Positions 44,303-52,554 of a DNA stretch of 64,000 nucleotides are shown piece by piece. The number at the start of each line of letters is the position of its first letter. Position 1 is the first letter of the stretch. The notes beneath the pieces are model-generated. The model saw only the letters and a program-made list of their open reading frames with translations, made no database searches and was not told where the DNA came from. The stretch is taken from assembly GCF_000420025.1 (NCBI RefSeq), contig NZ_ATUD01000004.1, positions 186,001 through 250,000 of the forward strand. The letters are read 5' to 3'. Source of the stretch: Patulibacter americanus DSM 16676. GTDB taxonomy: Bacteria > Actinomycetota > Thermoleophilia > Solirubrobacterales > Solirubrobacteraceae. A program made the translations under genes and the position numbers.

Positions 44303-45516
44303 GATGCTCCTCCAGGGAGGGATGGGGTGGTGGTGGGATCGAAGGTGAGGGGTGCGTGCCCGTCCAGCGACCGGGCCGCGAGGCGCAACGCGCCCACGAC
44401 CTGGCCACGGCTGCCGAGCTGGGCCGGGACGACGCGGACGTCGGCTCCCGTGCCCGGCAGGCGATGCCGGTCGAGCTCCTCGCGCAGGCCCGAGAGGACC
44501 GGCTCCGTCGCGAAGGCGGGGTCGCCGCCGAGGACGATCATCGCCGGGTCGAGCAGGTGGCAGGCGTTGGCCAGCACCCGGCCCAGACCACGGCCAGCGT
44601 CCGCGAGCAGGCGCGTGACGCGGGGGTCGCCGCTCGTCATCGCGCGCAGCAGATCGTCACCGGGAAGGTCCTCACCGGTGGTCTGCAGCAGCTGTCGACG
44701 GACGGCGGGAGCGGAGGCGATCGTCTCGAGGCACCCGCGGCCGCCGCAGCGGCAGGGGACCCCGTTGGGGACGACGGCGATGTGGCCGACCTCGCCCGCG
44801 ATGCCCGAGTTGCCCTGCAGCAGGCGGCCGCCGCTGATAATGCCGGCGCCGACGCCCGACGAGATCTTGACGTAGATGACGTCGTCGATCCCGCGGGCGG
44901 CACCGGCGGCCTGCTCGCCGAGGGCGCCGAGGTTGGCGTCGTTGTCGATGGCGACGGGGATGCCCAGCCGCGACTCGAGCACGGTCGACAGGGTGGTGCC
45001 GCTCCAGCCCGGGAGCAGCGACGTGGACCCGATGCGGCCGGTGATGCGGTCCACCGGACCGGGGACGCCGGCGCCGCACGCCAGCAGCTCGGAGCGGTCG
45101 ACGCCCGCCTGCTCCGCGACGGCGTCCGTGAGCCGCCGGGCGGCGTCGAGCGCCTCCTCCATGCCGCGGTCGACGTCGACCCGCTCCGTCTCCGCGGCCA
45201 GGATGCGGCCGGCCAGGTCGGAGATGCCCACGCGCACGTGGGCGTGGCCGAAGTCGACGCCCAGGACCGCGCCGGCCCGGCGGGTCAGCCGGACGACCTC
45301 GGGACGCCGGCCCGTGCGGCCGTTCTCCGCGGAACCGATCGCCACCTCGACGAGGCCGTCGCGCTCGAGGTCGCGGACGAGCGCCGAGACGGTGGCGCGG
45401 GAGAGGCCCGTGCGCTCGGCGAGCGACGCACGGGTGACCTCCGGCTCCGCCCGCAGGGCGTCGACGATGCGCTGGGACGATCCGCGTCCCAGGCGGTGTG
45501 TGCGCTCGGTCACCAT
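44299..45516 (-). CDS. ROK family transcriptional regulator of the sugar transporter
   Basis: A 405-residue repressor. The N-terminal winged helix (~12-65) contains VTRASLAERTGLSRATVSAL. The ROK sugar-kinase-like domain (~80-400) has GVDFGHAHVRVGISDL, GVPGPVDRITG, the sugar site IDNDANLGALGE and the zinc motif GEVGHIAVVPNG...CRCGGRGCLE. It heads and overlaps the transporter operon, so it most likely represses it in the absence of sugar. It should lack kinase activity, as ROK regulators with HTH do. ATG 45516 follows a TTGACG-N17-CAGGAT promoter. Confidence 0.92.
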   Translation of the reverse strand: MVTERTHRLGRGSSQRIVDALRAEPEVTRASLAERTGLSRATVSALVRDLERDGLVEVAIGSAENGRTGRRPEVVRLTRRAGAVLGVDFGHAHVRVGISDLAGRILAAETERVDVDRGMEEALDAARRLTDAVAEQAGVDRSELLACGAGVPGPVDRITGRIGSTSLLPGWSGTTLSTVLESRLGIPVAIDNDANLGALGEQAAGAARGIDDVIYVKISSGVGAGIISGGRLLQGNSGIAGEVGHIAVVPNGVPCRCGGRGCLETIASAPAVRRQLLQTTGEDLPGDDLLRAMTSGDPRVTRLLADAGRGLGRVLANACHLLDPAMIVLGGDPAFATEPVLSGLREELDRHRLPGTGADVRVVPAQLGSRGQVVGALRLAARSLDGHAPLTFDPTTTPSLPGGAS

Positions 45517-45527
45517 GAAGCCGCGCC

Positions 45528-45556
45528 ATCCTGTCGGTTGGAAGGGCCCACGTCAA
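45528..45556 (-). promoter_or_regulatory. Promoter of the ROK-transporter operon
   Basis: Minus strand: -35 TTGACG (45556-45551), 17-bp spacer, -10 CAGGAT (45533-45528), start near 45521, leaving about 5 nt before ATG 45516. It is the best -35/-10 pair in the window. Confidence 0.6.
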
Positions 45557-45582
45557 GTCGTTCCGTCGAAATTCATACGATT

Positions 45583-45607
45583 CGCCCCGATCGGGGCGAT
45601 CGGGGCG
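45583..45607. promoter_or_regulatory. Palindromic operator candidate
   Basis: A perfect 16-bp palindrome CGCCCCGATCGGGGCG (45583-45598) followed by a second GATCGGGGCG half (45598-45607). It lies between the divergent ROK operon and GST-like gene, about 27 bp upstream of the ROK -35. A plausible binding site for the ROK repressor. Confidence 0.5.
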
Positions 45608-45656
45608 TCGAGAATAGACAGAACGACGCGGATCGGCGTCCCGGTACGACCCGCCG

Positions 45657-45669
45657 TAGGATCTGCCCA
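45657..45669 (+). promoter_or_regulatory. Leaderless -10 (TAGGAT) of the GST-like gene
   Basis: TAGGAT (45657-45662) ends 6 nt before ATG 45669. Confidence 0.5.
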
Positions 45670-46325
45670 TGGCCGATCTCCGCGTCCTGCGCATCCCCGA
45701 TTCGACGAACGTGGAGCGCATCGCGCTCGCGGCCGGGCACAAGGGGCTCACGGTGGACTGGGTGGACGTCGACCCGGACGACCGCCGCCAGGTCCGCGAG
45801 CTCAGCGGCCAGGACCTCGTGCCCGTGCTGATCGCCGAGGACGGCGAGGTCATCACGGACTCGCCGCGGATCCTCGCGCGGATCGAGGCGCAGTGGCCCA
45901 CGCCGCCGCTGTGGCCCGCGGACCCGGGCGACGCGGCCCTGGCCGATGTCTTCTGCCACCGCTTCAACGAGGTGTGGAAGGGCCCGCCGAACCGGATCGC
46001 CGCGTTGCTCGGCCCCGTGGAGTTCGACCGGGGCCGGCTTGGCGACTCCGAGGCCCGCGCGGTCGTCGACGACACGGGGCGCCTGCGCACCTGGCTGGAC
46101 CGCTTCGAGGAGCGGCTGGAGGGCCAGGACTTCCTGGGCGGCGACGCGTTCGGGATCTGCGACGTGACGGCCTACCCGTTCCTCCGCTACGGCGTGCAGG
46201 CCCCGACGCCCGAGGACACGGACCCCTTCCACCGGGTGCTGCACGAGCTCGGCGGGTTCGACACGGAGAGCCACCCGCGGCTGACCGCGTGGGTCACCCG
46301 CGTGGCCGAGCGCCCCCAGGCCTGA
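45669..46325 (+). CDS. Glutathione S-transferase-like protein
   Basis: A 218-residue two-domain protein. The N-terminal thioredoxin-like domain (~1-78) has the GST pattern ALAAGHKGLTVDWVDVDPDD, then LVPVLIAEDGEVITDSPRIL with the cis-Pro and the D-S pair that binds the glutathione gamma-glutamyl group. The helical C-terminal domain has FLGGDAFGICDVTAYPFL. Most Actinobacteria lack glutathione, so the thiol cosubstrate may differ; the role is unknown. ATG 45669 is leaderless-type. Confidence 0.85.
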   Translation: MADLRVLRIPDSTNVERIALAAGHKGLTVDWVDVDPDDRRQVRELSGQDLVPVLIAEDGEVITDSPRILARIEAQWPTPPLWPADPGDAALADVFCHRFNEVWKGPPNRIAALLGPVEFDRGRLGDSEARAVVDDTGRLRTWLDRFEERLEGQDFLGGDAFGICDVTAYPFLRYGVQAPTPEDTDPFHRVLHELGGFDTESHPRLTAWVTRVAERPQA

Positions 46326-46369
46326 GGAGCCGAGCCGACGACCCGGGCGTCCGCTCCCCGCGAGCGACG

Positions 46370-48151
46370 TCAGTCGCCGGTGGTCGCCGCCGCCGCGCGC
46401 TCGGCGAGCGCGCGGTGCAGCGCGCGGTTCTCGTCGCGGTCCGTCCGCACGTGGACCACGGACAGCCCGCGCTGGGCCGTCGCGGCCCGCAGCGCAGGGA
46501 CCAGCTCGTCCCGGCGGGCGACGGCGTGCACGTGCCCACCCGCGGCCCCCACGATCGCGGGCACGTCGAGCCCCGTCGGCGTCATCACGAGGCGCTCGAC
46601 GTCGGGCCCCCGGTCCTCGCCGATGGGGAGGAAGTGGAAGATGCCCCCGCCGTCGTTGTCCACGAGCACCACGGTGAGGTCGACGCCGGCGTGACCGGCG
46701 GCCAGGAGCGAGCCGACGTCGTGCTGCAGGGCGACGTCGCCCACGAGGACGAGGACCTCGCCGTCGCCCGGCGCCTTGCCCAGGGCAAGCCCCCAGGCGG
46801 TGGCGATCGTGCCGTCGATGCCGTTCGCGCCGCGGTTGGAGACCACGCGGACCGCGTCGCGCGGGGCCATGAAGGACTCCACGTCGCGGATCGGCATGGA
46901 CGCCGCCACGAGCAACGTCGCCGCCGGCGGCAGGAGCGCGGTCAGCTCGCGGGCGAGCCACGGCTCCGTCGGGCGCGCGTCGCCGGCGGCGTTCAGCAGC
47001 GTGTCCTGTGCGGTGCGCACCCGCTCCTCCGCCGCCCGCCACGTCGCGAGCCACTCCGGGTCGCGGGGCGCGTGCGCCAGGCGCGGTGCCAGCGCCTCGA
47101 GCAGCGGCAGCGGATCGGCGACGACGAGCTCGGAGAGGACGCCGTCCGGGTCCTGCCACGCGCCGTCCGCGGCGACGTGCACCTGCGGGACGTCGACCGG
47201 CAGGCCCGTCAGCCAGCGGCGCAGCGGCTTGCTCGTCGGCAGGTCGCCGACGCGGACCACGAGCTCGGCGTCGGACGGCACCGCGCCCGAGGCGAGGACC
47301 GCGTCGTAGCGCCCGATCGCGGCCGTGCCGCGCCGGGCCCCCGAGAGCGGGTCGGCCAGGAGCGGGATCGCCAGGAGCTCGCAGAGGGCCGCGAGCGCCG
47401 GGCCGAGCCGCGGCTCGGCCTCGTGCCGACCGGCGACGACGACCGCACGCGGACGCGAGGCGAGCAGGCCGCCGAGACGCCGGACGGCGTCGTCGTCCGG
47501 GGCCCCCAGGCGGCCGGTGCGGGTCACCCACGGCGCGGCGCCCGGGCGGGCGGGCACGGGCGTCGCGGGCACGTCGCCGGTGGGGGCGAGCGGCTCGCGC
47601 AGCGGCAGGTTCAGGTGGACGGGCCCCGCGCCGCCGCCGGCCGCCCCCTCCGCGGCGAGCAGCGCCCGGGCGGCCAGGCTGCGGGCGTAGCGGACGGTGG
47701 AGATGTCGGCCGTGTCGACGGCGACCTCGTGCTGCCAGCGCAGCACGCCCCGCAGCGTGGCGAGCTGGTCGATCGTCTGGCCCGCGCCGACCTCGCGCAG
47801 CTCCGCCGGCCGATCGGCCGTGAGCAGCACGAGCGGCACGCGCGCGTGGTGCGCCTCGACGACCGCGGGCAGGTACTGGGCGACGGCGCTCCCCGACGTG
47901 CAGCAGAGCACGACCGCCCGGCCGCTGGCCTTCGCCGCGCCGACGGCCACGAACCCGGCGGTCCGCTCGTCGATGACGCTGTGGACCTGCAGGCCGTCGG
48001 CGGCGGCGAGCGCGATGAGGATGGGCGTGTTCCGCGAGCCGGGCGAGGTCACCGCGTGGCTGACGCCGGCGCGACCGAGCTCCTCGATCAGGGCCTGGAC
48101 GAGGACGCGGCTCCCGTGACCGTCACGGGGCGGGGTGGCGGACGCGGGCAC
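46370..48151 (-). CDS. menD: SEPHCHC synthase (MenD)
   Basis: A 593-residue thiamine-diphosphate enzyme that joins 2-oxoglutarate to isochorismate in menaquinone synthesis. N-terminal SHAVTSPGSRNTPILIALA and DERTAGFVAVGAAKAS (catalytic Glu), CTSGSAVAQYLPAVVEAHH, and the C-terminal ThDP site VLVGDVALQHDVGSL...VVLVDNDGGGIFHFLP are diagnostic. GTG 48151 lies 6 nt after minus-strand CACCCT, a weaker variant of the leaderless hexamer. Divergent from menH with 53 bp between them; the pair act on consecutive intermediates. Confidence 0.94.
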   Translation of the reverse strand: MPASATPPRDGHGSRVLVQALIEELGRAGVSHAVTSPGSRNTPILIALAAADGLQVHSVIDERTAGFVAVGAAKASGRAVVLCCTSGSAVAQYLPAVVEAHHARVPLVLLTADRPAELREVGAGQTIDQLATLRGVLRWQHEVAVDTADISTVRYARSLAARALLAAEGAAGGGAGPVHLNLPLREPLAPTGDVPATPVPARPGAAPWVTRTGRLGAPDDDAVRRLGGLLASRPRAVVVAGRHEAEPRLGPALAALCELLAIPLLADPLSGARRGTAAIGRYDAVLASGAVPSDAELVVRVGDLPTSKPLRRWLTGLPVDVPQVHVAADGAWQDPDGVLSELVVADPLPLLEALAPRLAHAPRDPEWLATWRAAEERVRTAQDTLLNAAGDARPTEPWLARELTALLPPAATLLVAASMPIRDVESFMAPRDAVRVVSNRGANGIDGTIATAWGLALGKAPGDGEVLVLVGDVALQHDVGSLLAAGHAGVDLTVVLVDNDGGGIFHFLPIGEDRGPDVERLVMTPTGLDVPAIVGAAGGHVHAVARRDELVPALRAATAQRGLSVVHVRTDRDENRALHRALAERAAAATTGD

Positions 48152-48204
48152 CCACCGAGGGTGCCAGAGAGCGCGGGCCGGCGTCGCTCTGCGAGCCTGC
48201 GCCG

Positions 48205-48957
48205 ATGGCCTCCCGCTCGGTCCTCGCCCTCCACGGGTTCGGCGGCTCGAGCCGCTCGTGGGACGCGGTGCGCGACGCGCTGCCCGCCGGCGTCGTGCTG
48301 ATCGCTCCCGACCTGCGCGGGCACGGCACCGCGGCGGGGCGCCGGCCCGTCGACCTCAGGTCGACCCTGACGGACCTCGAGGGCGAGCTCGCGGTCGCGG
48401 CCCGCGACGCTCCGTGCGGCCGGGTCGCGCTGGCGGGCTACTCGCTCGGCGGGCGGCTGGCGCTGCACCTGGCGCTCGCGCGGCCCGAGCTGCTCGAGCA
48501 CGTGGTGCTCGTCTCCTCGACCTCGGGCCTGGAGGACGAGGAGGAGCGGGCGGCGCGGCGGGCGGCGGACGAGGAGCAGGCGCGGTTCCTCGAGCGCGAA
48601 GGGCTCGAGGCGTTCGCGGATCGCTGGGCGACCCTGCCGCTGTGGGACGGCGACCCTCCCGCCGTGCGCGCGGCGCAGCGGGCGGCGATCGCCGACGGTG
48701 ACGCCGCCGGGCTGGCGGCGGCGCTACGCGGCCTGGGGGCGGGCGCGGTACCCGCGGTGGGGCATCGACTGGCGACGCTTGCGACGCCGCTGACGGTCGT
48801 CGTCGGAGGTCGAGACCGTCGCTACCGAGCGATCGGCGCGCGCGTCCTCGGACTTGCGGCGCAGCCGGCGGGCGAGGTCGTTGTTCCCGACGCCGGCCAT
48901 GGCCTGCTGCGCGAGGCGCCGGCCGCGGTGGCTGCGGCGCTGGGCGCGCTGCGGTGA
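48205..48957 (+). CDS. menH: SHCHC synthase-like alpha/beta hydrolase (MenH)
   Basis: A 250-residue alpha/beta hydrolase. The oxyanion loop LALHGFGGSSRSWD, nucleophile elbow LAGYSLGGRLALHLAL with catalytic Ser, a late GGRDRRYRAIG and the histidine in PDAGHGLLREAP form the usual triad framework. MenH eliminates pyruvate from the MenD product. The function rests on its similarity to short MenH hydrolases together with its position back-to-back with menD; other esterase roles remain possible. It starts at ATG 48205. Confidence 0.8.
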   Translation: MASRSVLALHGFGGSSRSWDAVRDALPAGVVLIAPDLRGHGTAAGRRPVDLRSTLTDLEGELAVAARDAPCGRVALAGYSLGGRLALHLALARPELLEHVVLVSSTSGLEDEEERAARRAADEEQARFLEREGLEAFADRWATLPLWDGDPPAVRAAQRAAIADGDAAGLAAALRGLGAGAVPAVGHRLATLATPLTVVVGGRDRRYRAIGARVLGLAAQPAGEVVVPDAGHGLLREAPAAVAAALGALR

Positions 48958-48978
48958 GAGCTCCTGGTCCTTGCTCAT
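48724..48978 (-). CDS. Possible small basic protein antisense to menH
   Basis: An 84-residue arginine-rich frame (begins MSKDQELSPQRAQRRSHRGR) whose ATG overlaps the stop of the peptidoglycan-binding gene (ATGA) and follows GAAGGA by 7 nt. Except for its first seven codons it lies opposite the 3' third of menH, which is well conserved, so it may be only a shadow frame. Listed because of the start context. Confidence 0.25.
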   Translation of the reverse strand: MSKDQELSPQRAQRRSHRGRRLAQQAMAGVGNNDLARRLRRKSEDARADRSVATVSTSDDDRQRRRKRRQSMPHRGYRARPQAA

Positions 48979-49328
48979 GAGGGGGTCCTTCGCTGGGGGA
49001 TGCTCCCGCCTGTACCCAGGAGCTCGTCTGCCGTAATCGTGTCGACGAGCCCGTGAGCACGCAGGCCACGTGCGGCCTGCCAGCGGGCCACGGCCGCGCC
49101 GGTGCGCGGGTCGTAGTCGCCGGTGACGTCGGTCGGTGAGAGGTAGCCCTCGGACACGAGCCGCTGCTGCACGCGCTCGGCCGCGGCCGCCGGCGACGCC
49201 GACATGCCGATGCCGGTGGCCGACAGCGCCACGGCGCCGGCCACGGCGATCGGGGCGGCGGCGGCCTTCACGCGCCGGGTGGCGCGGGAGGCGGTGCGGG
49301 GCGGACGGTCTTCGGACGGTGCGGACAC
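48975..49328 (-). CDS. Secreted peptidoglycan-binding domain protein
   Basis: A 117-residue protein with a basic N-terminus and hydrophobic signal (~25-46, [20 protein letters not shown], cleavage likely near SPAAAA). One PG_binding_1 domain (~50-105) reads RVQQRLVSEGYLSPTDVTGD, YDPRTGAAVARWQAARGL. It probably attaches to the cell wall. The start is GTG 49328. No catalytic domain is present, so it is either a wall adaptor or a truncated cell-wall enzyme. Confidence 0.75.
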   Translation of the reverse strand: MSAPSEDRPPRTASRATRRVKAAAAPIAVAGAVALSATGIGMSASPAAAAERVQQRLVSEGYLSPTDVTGDYDPRTGAAVARWQAARGLRAHGLVDTITADELLGTGGSIPQRRTPS

Positions 49329-49463
49329 GATGGGGACGACGATTCCTGGGAGCGGAAACCGTTGTGGAGACCATCCTGCCGGGCGATCCTCAAGACGACC
49401 TATGCGAGATGGTCCGTCTCGGTGAAATCTTCGTGCGGGAGGCGCAGATCTCTGCGCCGGGCC
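49329..49463. other. Gap between endonuclease IV and the peptidoglycan-binding gene
   Basis: 135 bp of comparatively lower GC. It contains the nfo hairpin at 49441-49458 and presumably the promoter of the minus-strand gene starting at 49328, for which I see no clear hexamer. Confidence 0.4.
49441..49458 (-). terminator. Hairpin terminating the endonuclease IV transcript
   Basis: GGCGCAGA (49441-49448) pairs perfectly with TCTGCGCC (49451-49458). It lies 6 bp beyond the minus-strand nfo stop. Confidence 0.5.
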
Positions 49464-50342
49464 TCACGCCAGGCCGCGGGCGGAGCGGCCCTCGTCGCGC
49501 AGGCGGCGCATGATCTCCATGTCGGCCGGCATCGGCTCCTTGCCCTCGATGCCGGGCCCCTCGAAGATCACGGGCAGCCCCGCGAAGCGCGGCTCGGAGA
49601 CGACCGCGGCGATGCCGACCTCGCCGATCTCGCCGGTGCCCAGGGGGGCGTGGCGGTCGCGGTTGGAGCCCAGCGGCGTCTGGGAGTCGTTCACGTGGAT
49701 GCAGCGCAGGCGGTCCAGGCCGAACTGCGCGTCGGCGTCGGCGAGCACGCCGTCGAGCGCCTCCTCCGTCCGCACGTCGTACCCCGACGCGAGGAGGTGG
49801 CAGGAGTCCAGGCAGAAGCCGATCCGCTCGTGGCCGCCCGAGACCTCGAGGAGCGCGGCGAGCTCCTCGAAGGACCGCCCGAGGGTGCCGCCGGCGCCCG
49901 CGGTGTCCTCGAGCAGCAGCGGGCAGTTCTCCGACTCGGCGAGCGCTTCCTGGAAGACGTCGCCGCAGCGCTCGATCGCCTCGCCGACGTGGCCGTCCTT
50001 CGCCGAGCCCGGGTGGAGCACGACCCCGGCCGCGCCGATGGCGTCACCGACGCGCAGGGAGTGGGTGATGGCGGTGAGCGACTTCTCCCGCAGCTCCGGG
50101 TCGGGCGTGGCCGCGTTGGAGAGGTAGAGCGCGTGGATGACGACGGACTGGATCGGGGAGGCCGCGAGGGCCTCGCGGAACTCCGCGATGGACTCGTCCG
50201 TGTGGTTCGTCGGCGCCCAGCGGCGGGGGCTCTGCGTGAAGATCTGGATGGACTCGCAGCCGCGCTCGACCCCGCGCTCGACGGCCTTCGGCAGCCCGCC
50301 GGCGGGGGAGACGTGGAGGCCGAGGAGGGGAAGACCGGTCAT
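49464..50342 (-). CDS. nfo: Endonuclease IV (AP endonuclease)
   Basis: A 292-residue TIM-barrel zinc enzyme that cleaves DNA at abasic sites in base-excision repair. The metal-ligand blocks are visible: VIHALYLSN, VLHPGSAKDG, LLLEDTAGAGGTLG, CLDSCHLLASGYD, IHVNDSQTPLGSNRDRHAPL and FEGPGIEG. ATG 50342 lies 8 nt after minus-strand TAGGGT (50356-50351); upstream frame lacks conservation. It sits directly downstream of menC but with its own promoter. Confidence 0.93.
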   Translation of the reverse strand: MTGLPLLGLHVSPAGGLPKAVERGVERGCESIQIFTQSPRRWAPTNHTDESIAEFREALAASPIQSVVIHALYLSNAATPDPELREKSLTAITHSLRVGDAIGAAGVVLHPGSAKDGHVGEAIERCGDVFQEALAESENCPLLLEDTAGAGGTLGRSFEELAALLEVSGGHERIGFCLDSCHLLASGYDVRTEEALDGVLADADAQFGLDRLRCIHVNDSQTPLGSNRDRHAPLGTGEIGEVGIAAVVSEPRFAGLPVIFEGPGIEGKEPMPADMEIMRRLRDEGRSARGLA

Positions 50343-50350
50343 GGGCGGCG

Positions 50351-50356
50351 ACCCTA
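50351..50356 (-). promoter_or_regulatory. nfo leaderless -10 (TAGGGT)
   Basis: TAGGGT on the minus strand ends 8 nt before ATG 50342. Confidence 0.5.
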
Positions 50357-50370
50357 CCGAGCCGCGCCTC

Positions 50371-51426
50371 TCAGACGAGGCCGGGCGTGCGGGGGACGCT
50401 GATGGTGCCGTCGCGGGCGGTGAGCCTGCCCGCCATGTCGCCCAGGCTCTCGTTCCCGATGCCCACCGCATCGAGGGCGGCGGGCTCGAAGAGGGTGAGC
50501 GTGGCCAGGCCCGACGCGTCGCGTAGGCGCAGCGCCGCGGCGGCGTGGACGGCGGCGGCGACGCTCAGCGGGCCGTCCCAGGCGGAGGCGAGGATGACGT
50601 CGGCGCGGGTGGAGCGCGCGAGCGTCGCGCGGGCCAGGAGCCCGCCGATCCCGCCGGAGCGCCCGACCTTCAGGACGACGGCGTCGGCGGCCCCGGAGGC
50701 GATGGCGCCGGGGACGTCGGCGGTCTCGTCCATCGCCACCCGCACGGGCAGGCGGTCGCGGACGGTGCGGATGCGCTCAATGCCGTGCACGGGCTCCTCG
50801 ACGAGCTCGACGCCGTAGGGGGAGAGGGTCGCGATCGCGGCGATCGCCTCGTTGACGGTCCAGGCGCCGTTCGCGTCGAGCCGCAGGGCGACGTCGGGGC
50901 CGATCGCCTCGCGGACGGCCCGGACGCGCTCCTCGTCGTCGGGCAGCCCGACCTTGAGCTTCACGGTCTCGAAGCCGGCGTCGGCGCACTCCCGCGCGAG
51001 CTCGGCGGCGTCCTCGGGCTCGAGGCCGGCGATCGTGGCGTTCACGGGCACCCAGCGGTGGGGCTCCTCCGTGAGCATGGAGGACACGGAACGGCCCTCG
51101 CGGCGCGAGGCGCGGTCCCAGAGCGCCAGGTCGACGGCGGCCAGCGCGTGGGGGACGTCGGTGGTGGCGCGGCAGCGCTCGAGCGCCTCGGCGCCCGTGC
51201 CGCCGCGCAGGTCGCGCAGGGCGGCGCGGCACGCCTCGAGGGCGGCGCGGCAGCTCTCGAGGGGGACGCCGTCGTAGGGCTCGAGCGGGGCGGCCTCGCC
51301 GTAGCCGATCATCCCGTCGTCGTCCTCGAGCGCGACGAGGAGCAGGCGACGCTCCGTCATCTCGCCCCAGGCCGCGCGCACCGGCTGCGCGAGCCGGAGC
51401 GCCACCTCCTCGATGCGCAGATCCAC
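50371..51426 (-). CDS. menC: o-Succinylbenzoate synthase
   Basis: A 351-residue enolase-superfamily enzyme. The K-x-K motif in ETVKLKVG, metal ligands in RLDANGAW, ELVEEPV and AMDETAD, and the second lysine in AVVLKVGRSGG are all present. The superfamily also contains dipeptide epimerases and N-acylamino acid racemases with the same active site; the location between nfo and menA/menB makes o-succinylbenzoate synthase the best call. GTG 51426 follows minus-strand TACGCT (51439-51434) by 7 nt and starts at the conserved VDLRIEEVALRL. Confidence 0.87.
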   Translation of the reverse strand: MDLRIEEVALRLAQPVRAAWGEMTERRLLLVALEDDDGMIGYGEAAPLEPYDGVPLESCRAALEACRAALRDLRGGTGAEALERCRATTDVPHALAAVDLALWDRASRREGRSVSSMLTEEPHRWVPVNATIAGLEPEDAAELARECADAGFETVKLKVGLPDDEERVRAVREAIGPDVALRLDANGAWTVNEAIAAIATLSPYGVELVEEPVHGIERIRTVRDRLPVRVAMDETADVPGAIASGAADAVVLKVGRSGGIGGLLARATLARSTRADVILASAWDGPLSVAAAVHAAAALRLRDASGLATLTLFEPAALDAVGIGNESLGDMAGRLTARDGTISVPRTPGLV

Positions 51427-51433
51427 GCGGCGG

Positions 51434-51439
51434 AGCGTA
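51434..51439 (-). promoter_or_regulatory. menC leaderless -10 (TACGCT)
   Basis: TACGCT on the minus strand ends 7 nt before GTG 51426. Confidence 0.5.
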
Positions 51440-51573
51440 TTCGGAAGGCGCTCGCGCGGTCGGGCGGCGCCCCTGGACGGCCGTACGGTCGCGTACGCCG
51501 CCCACGCTCCCGGCGCGGTCGCGTGGGGTCGGCGCACCGCGACGGCGGGCGCCACTCCCCGCGCGGACGGGGC

Positions 51574-52506
51574 TCAGGACAGCAGGATCCCGGCGGACAG
51601 CAGCACGCAGAACGCCAGCTCGAGCTGGCCCGTGCCGGCCAGCACGCCGTTGAGCGTCGGGCCGTCCGTGTGCGTCGCGACGGTCCGCGCCAGGCGCACG
51701 GCGAGGGGGACGGTCACGAGGACGATCAGCAGCCACAACGACAGCTCGAGATCGACCGCACCGACGAACGCCGTGATGACGTAGGCCGCGGCGAGCATGC
51801 CGGCGTAGAGCAGGCGGGTACGGCTGCGGCCGAGGCGGACCGCCAGCGTGTTCTTGCCGGCGCGGCGGTCCGTGTCGATGTCGCGCACGTTGTTGACGAC
51901 GAGCACGGCGGAGGCCATGAGTCCGACGGGCACGGCCAGCGCGATCGCCGTGGCGTCGAGCGTCTTCGTCAGCACGTAGTAGGTGCCCGTGACGGCCACG
52001 AGCCCGAAGAAGAGGAACACGAAGAGCTCGCCGAGCCCCGCGTAGCCGTAGGGCCGCGGACCTCCGGTGTAGAGCAGTCCGGCGACGATGGACGCGGCGC
52101 CGATCGCCAGGATGACCCAGCCCGCCACCGCGATCAGGTAGACGCCGCAGAGGACGGCCAGGCCGAACGTGATGTAGGTGGCGATCAGCACCTGGCGCGG
52201 GGGCACGAGCGCCCCGGCGGTGACCCGCAGCGGCCCGAGCCGGTCGTCCGTGTCCGCGCCGCGGCGGGCGTCGGAGTAGTCGTTGGCGAGGTTCGCACCG
52301 ACCTGGATGAAGAGGGCGCCGAAGAGCGCGGCGAGGAACGGGCCGAGGCTGAACTCGTCCTGCTCGATCGCCAGCGCCGCACCCACGAGCACGGGCGCCA
52401 GCCCGACCGGGAGGGTCTTCGGCCGGGCGGCCAGGAACCAGATCCGGACGGGGCTCGGGCGGGGTGAGGGGCTCTCGCCCCCGGTGAACTCGGCGTGGGT
52501 GCTCAT
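51574..52506 (-). CDS. menA: 1,4-dihydroxy-2-naphthoate polyprenyltransferase
   Basis: A 310-residue integral membrane UbiA-family enzyme with about eight to nine hydrophobic segments. It attaches the polyprenyl chain to dihydroxynaphthoate. The two Asp-rich sites are clear: [19 protein letters not shown] and [38 protein letters not shown] near the N-terminus is typical of MenA. It lies 48 bp downstream of menB on the same strand and is probably co-transcribed. Confidence 0.94.
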   Translation of the reverse strand: MSTHAEFTGGESPSPRPSPVRIWFLAARPKTLPVGLAPVLVGAALAIEQDEFSLGPFLAALFGALFIQVGANLANDYSDARRGADTDDRLGPLRVTAGALVPPRQVLIATYITFGLAVLCGVYLIAVAGWVILAIGAASIVAGLLYTGGPRPYGYAGLGELFVFLFFGLVAVTGTYYVLTKTLDATAIALAVPVGLMASAVLVVNNVRDIDTDRRAGKNTLAVRLGRSRTRLLYAGMLAAAYVITAFVGAVDLELSLWLLIVLVTVPLAVRLARTVATHTDGPTLNGVLAGTGQLELAFCVLLSAGILLS

Positions 52507-52554
52507 GGGCTCGGTTCGGGGCTGGGGTGGGTGGCGCGGGGGTGGAGCGGACGC

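Noticed and set aside
49329..49463. Riboswitch (e.g. c-di-AMP type) upstream of the wall-binding protein
   Set aside because: The gap is only ~135 bp, part of it is the nfo terminator, and I see no conserved riboswitch core.
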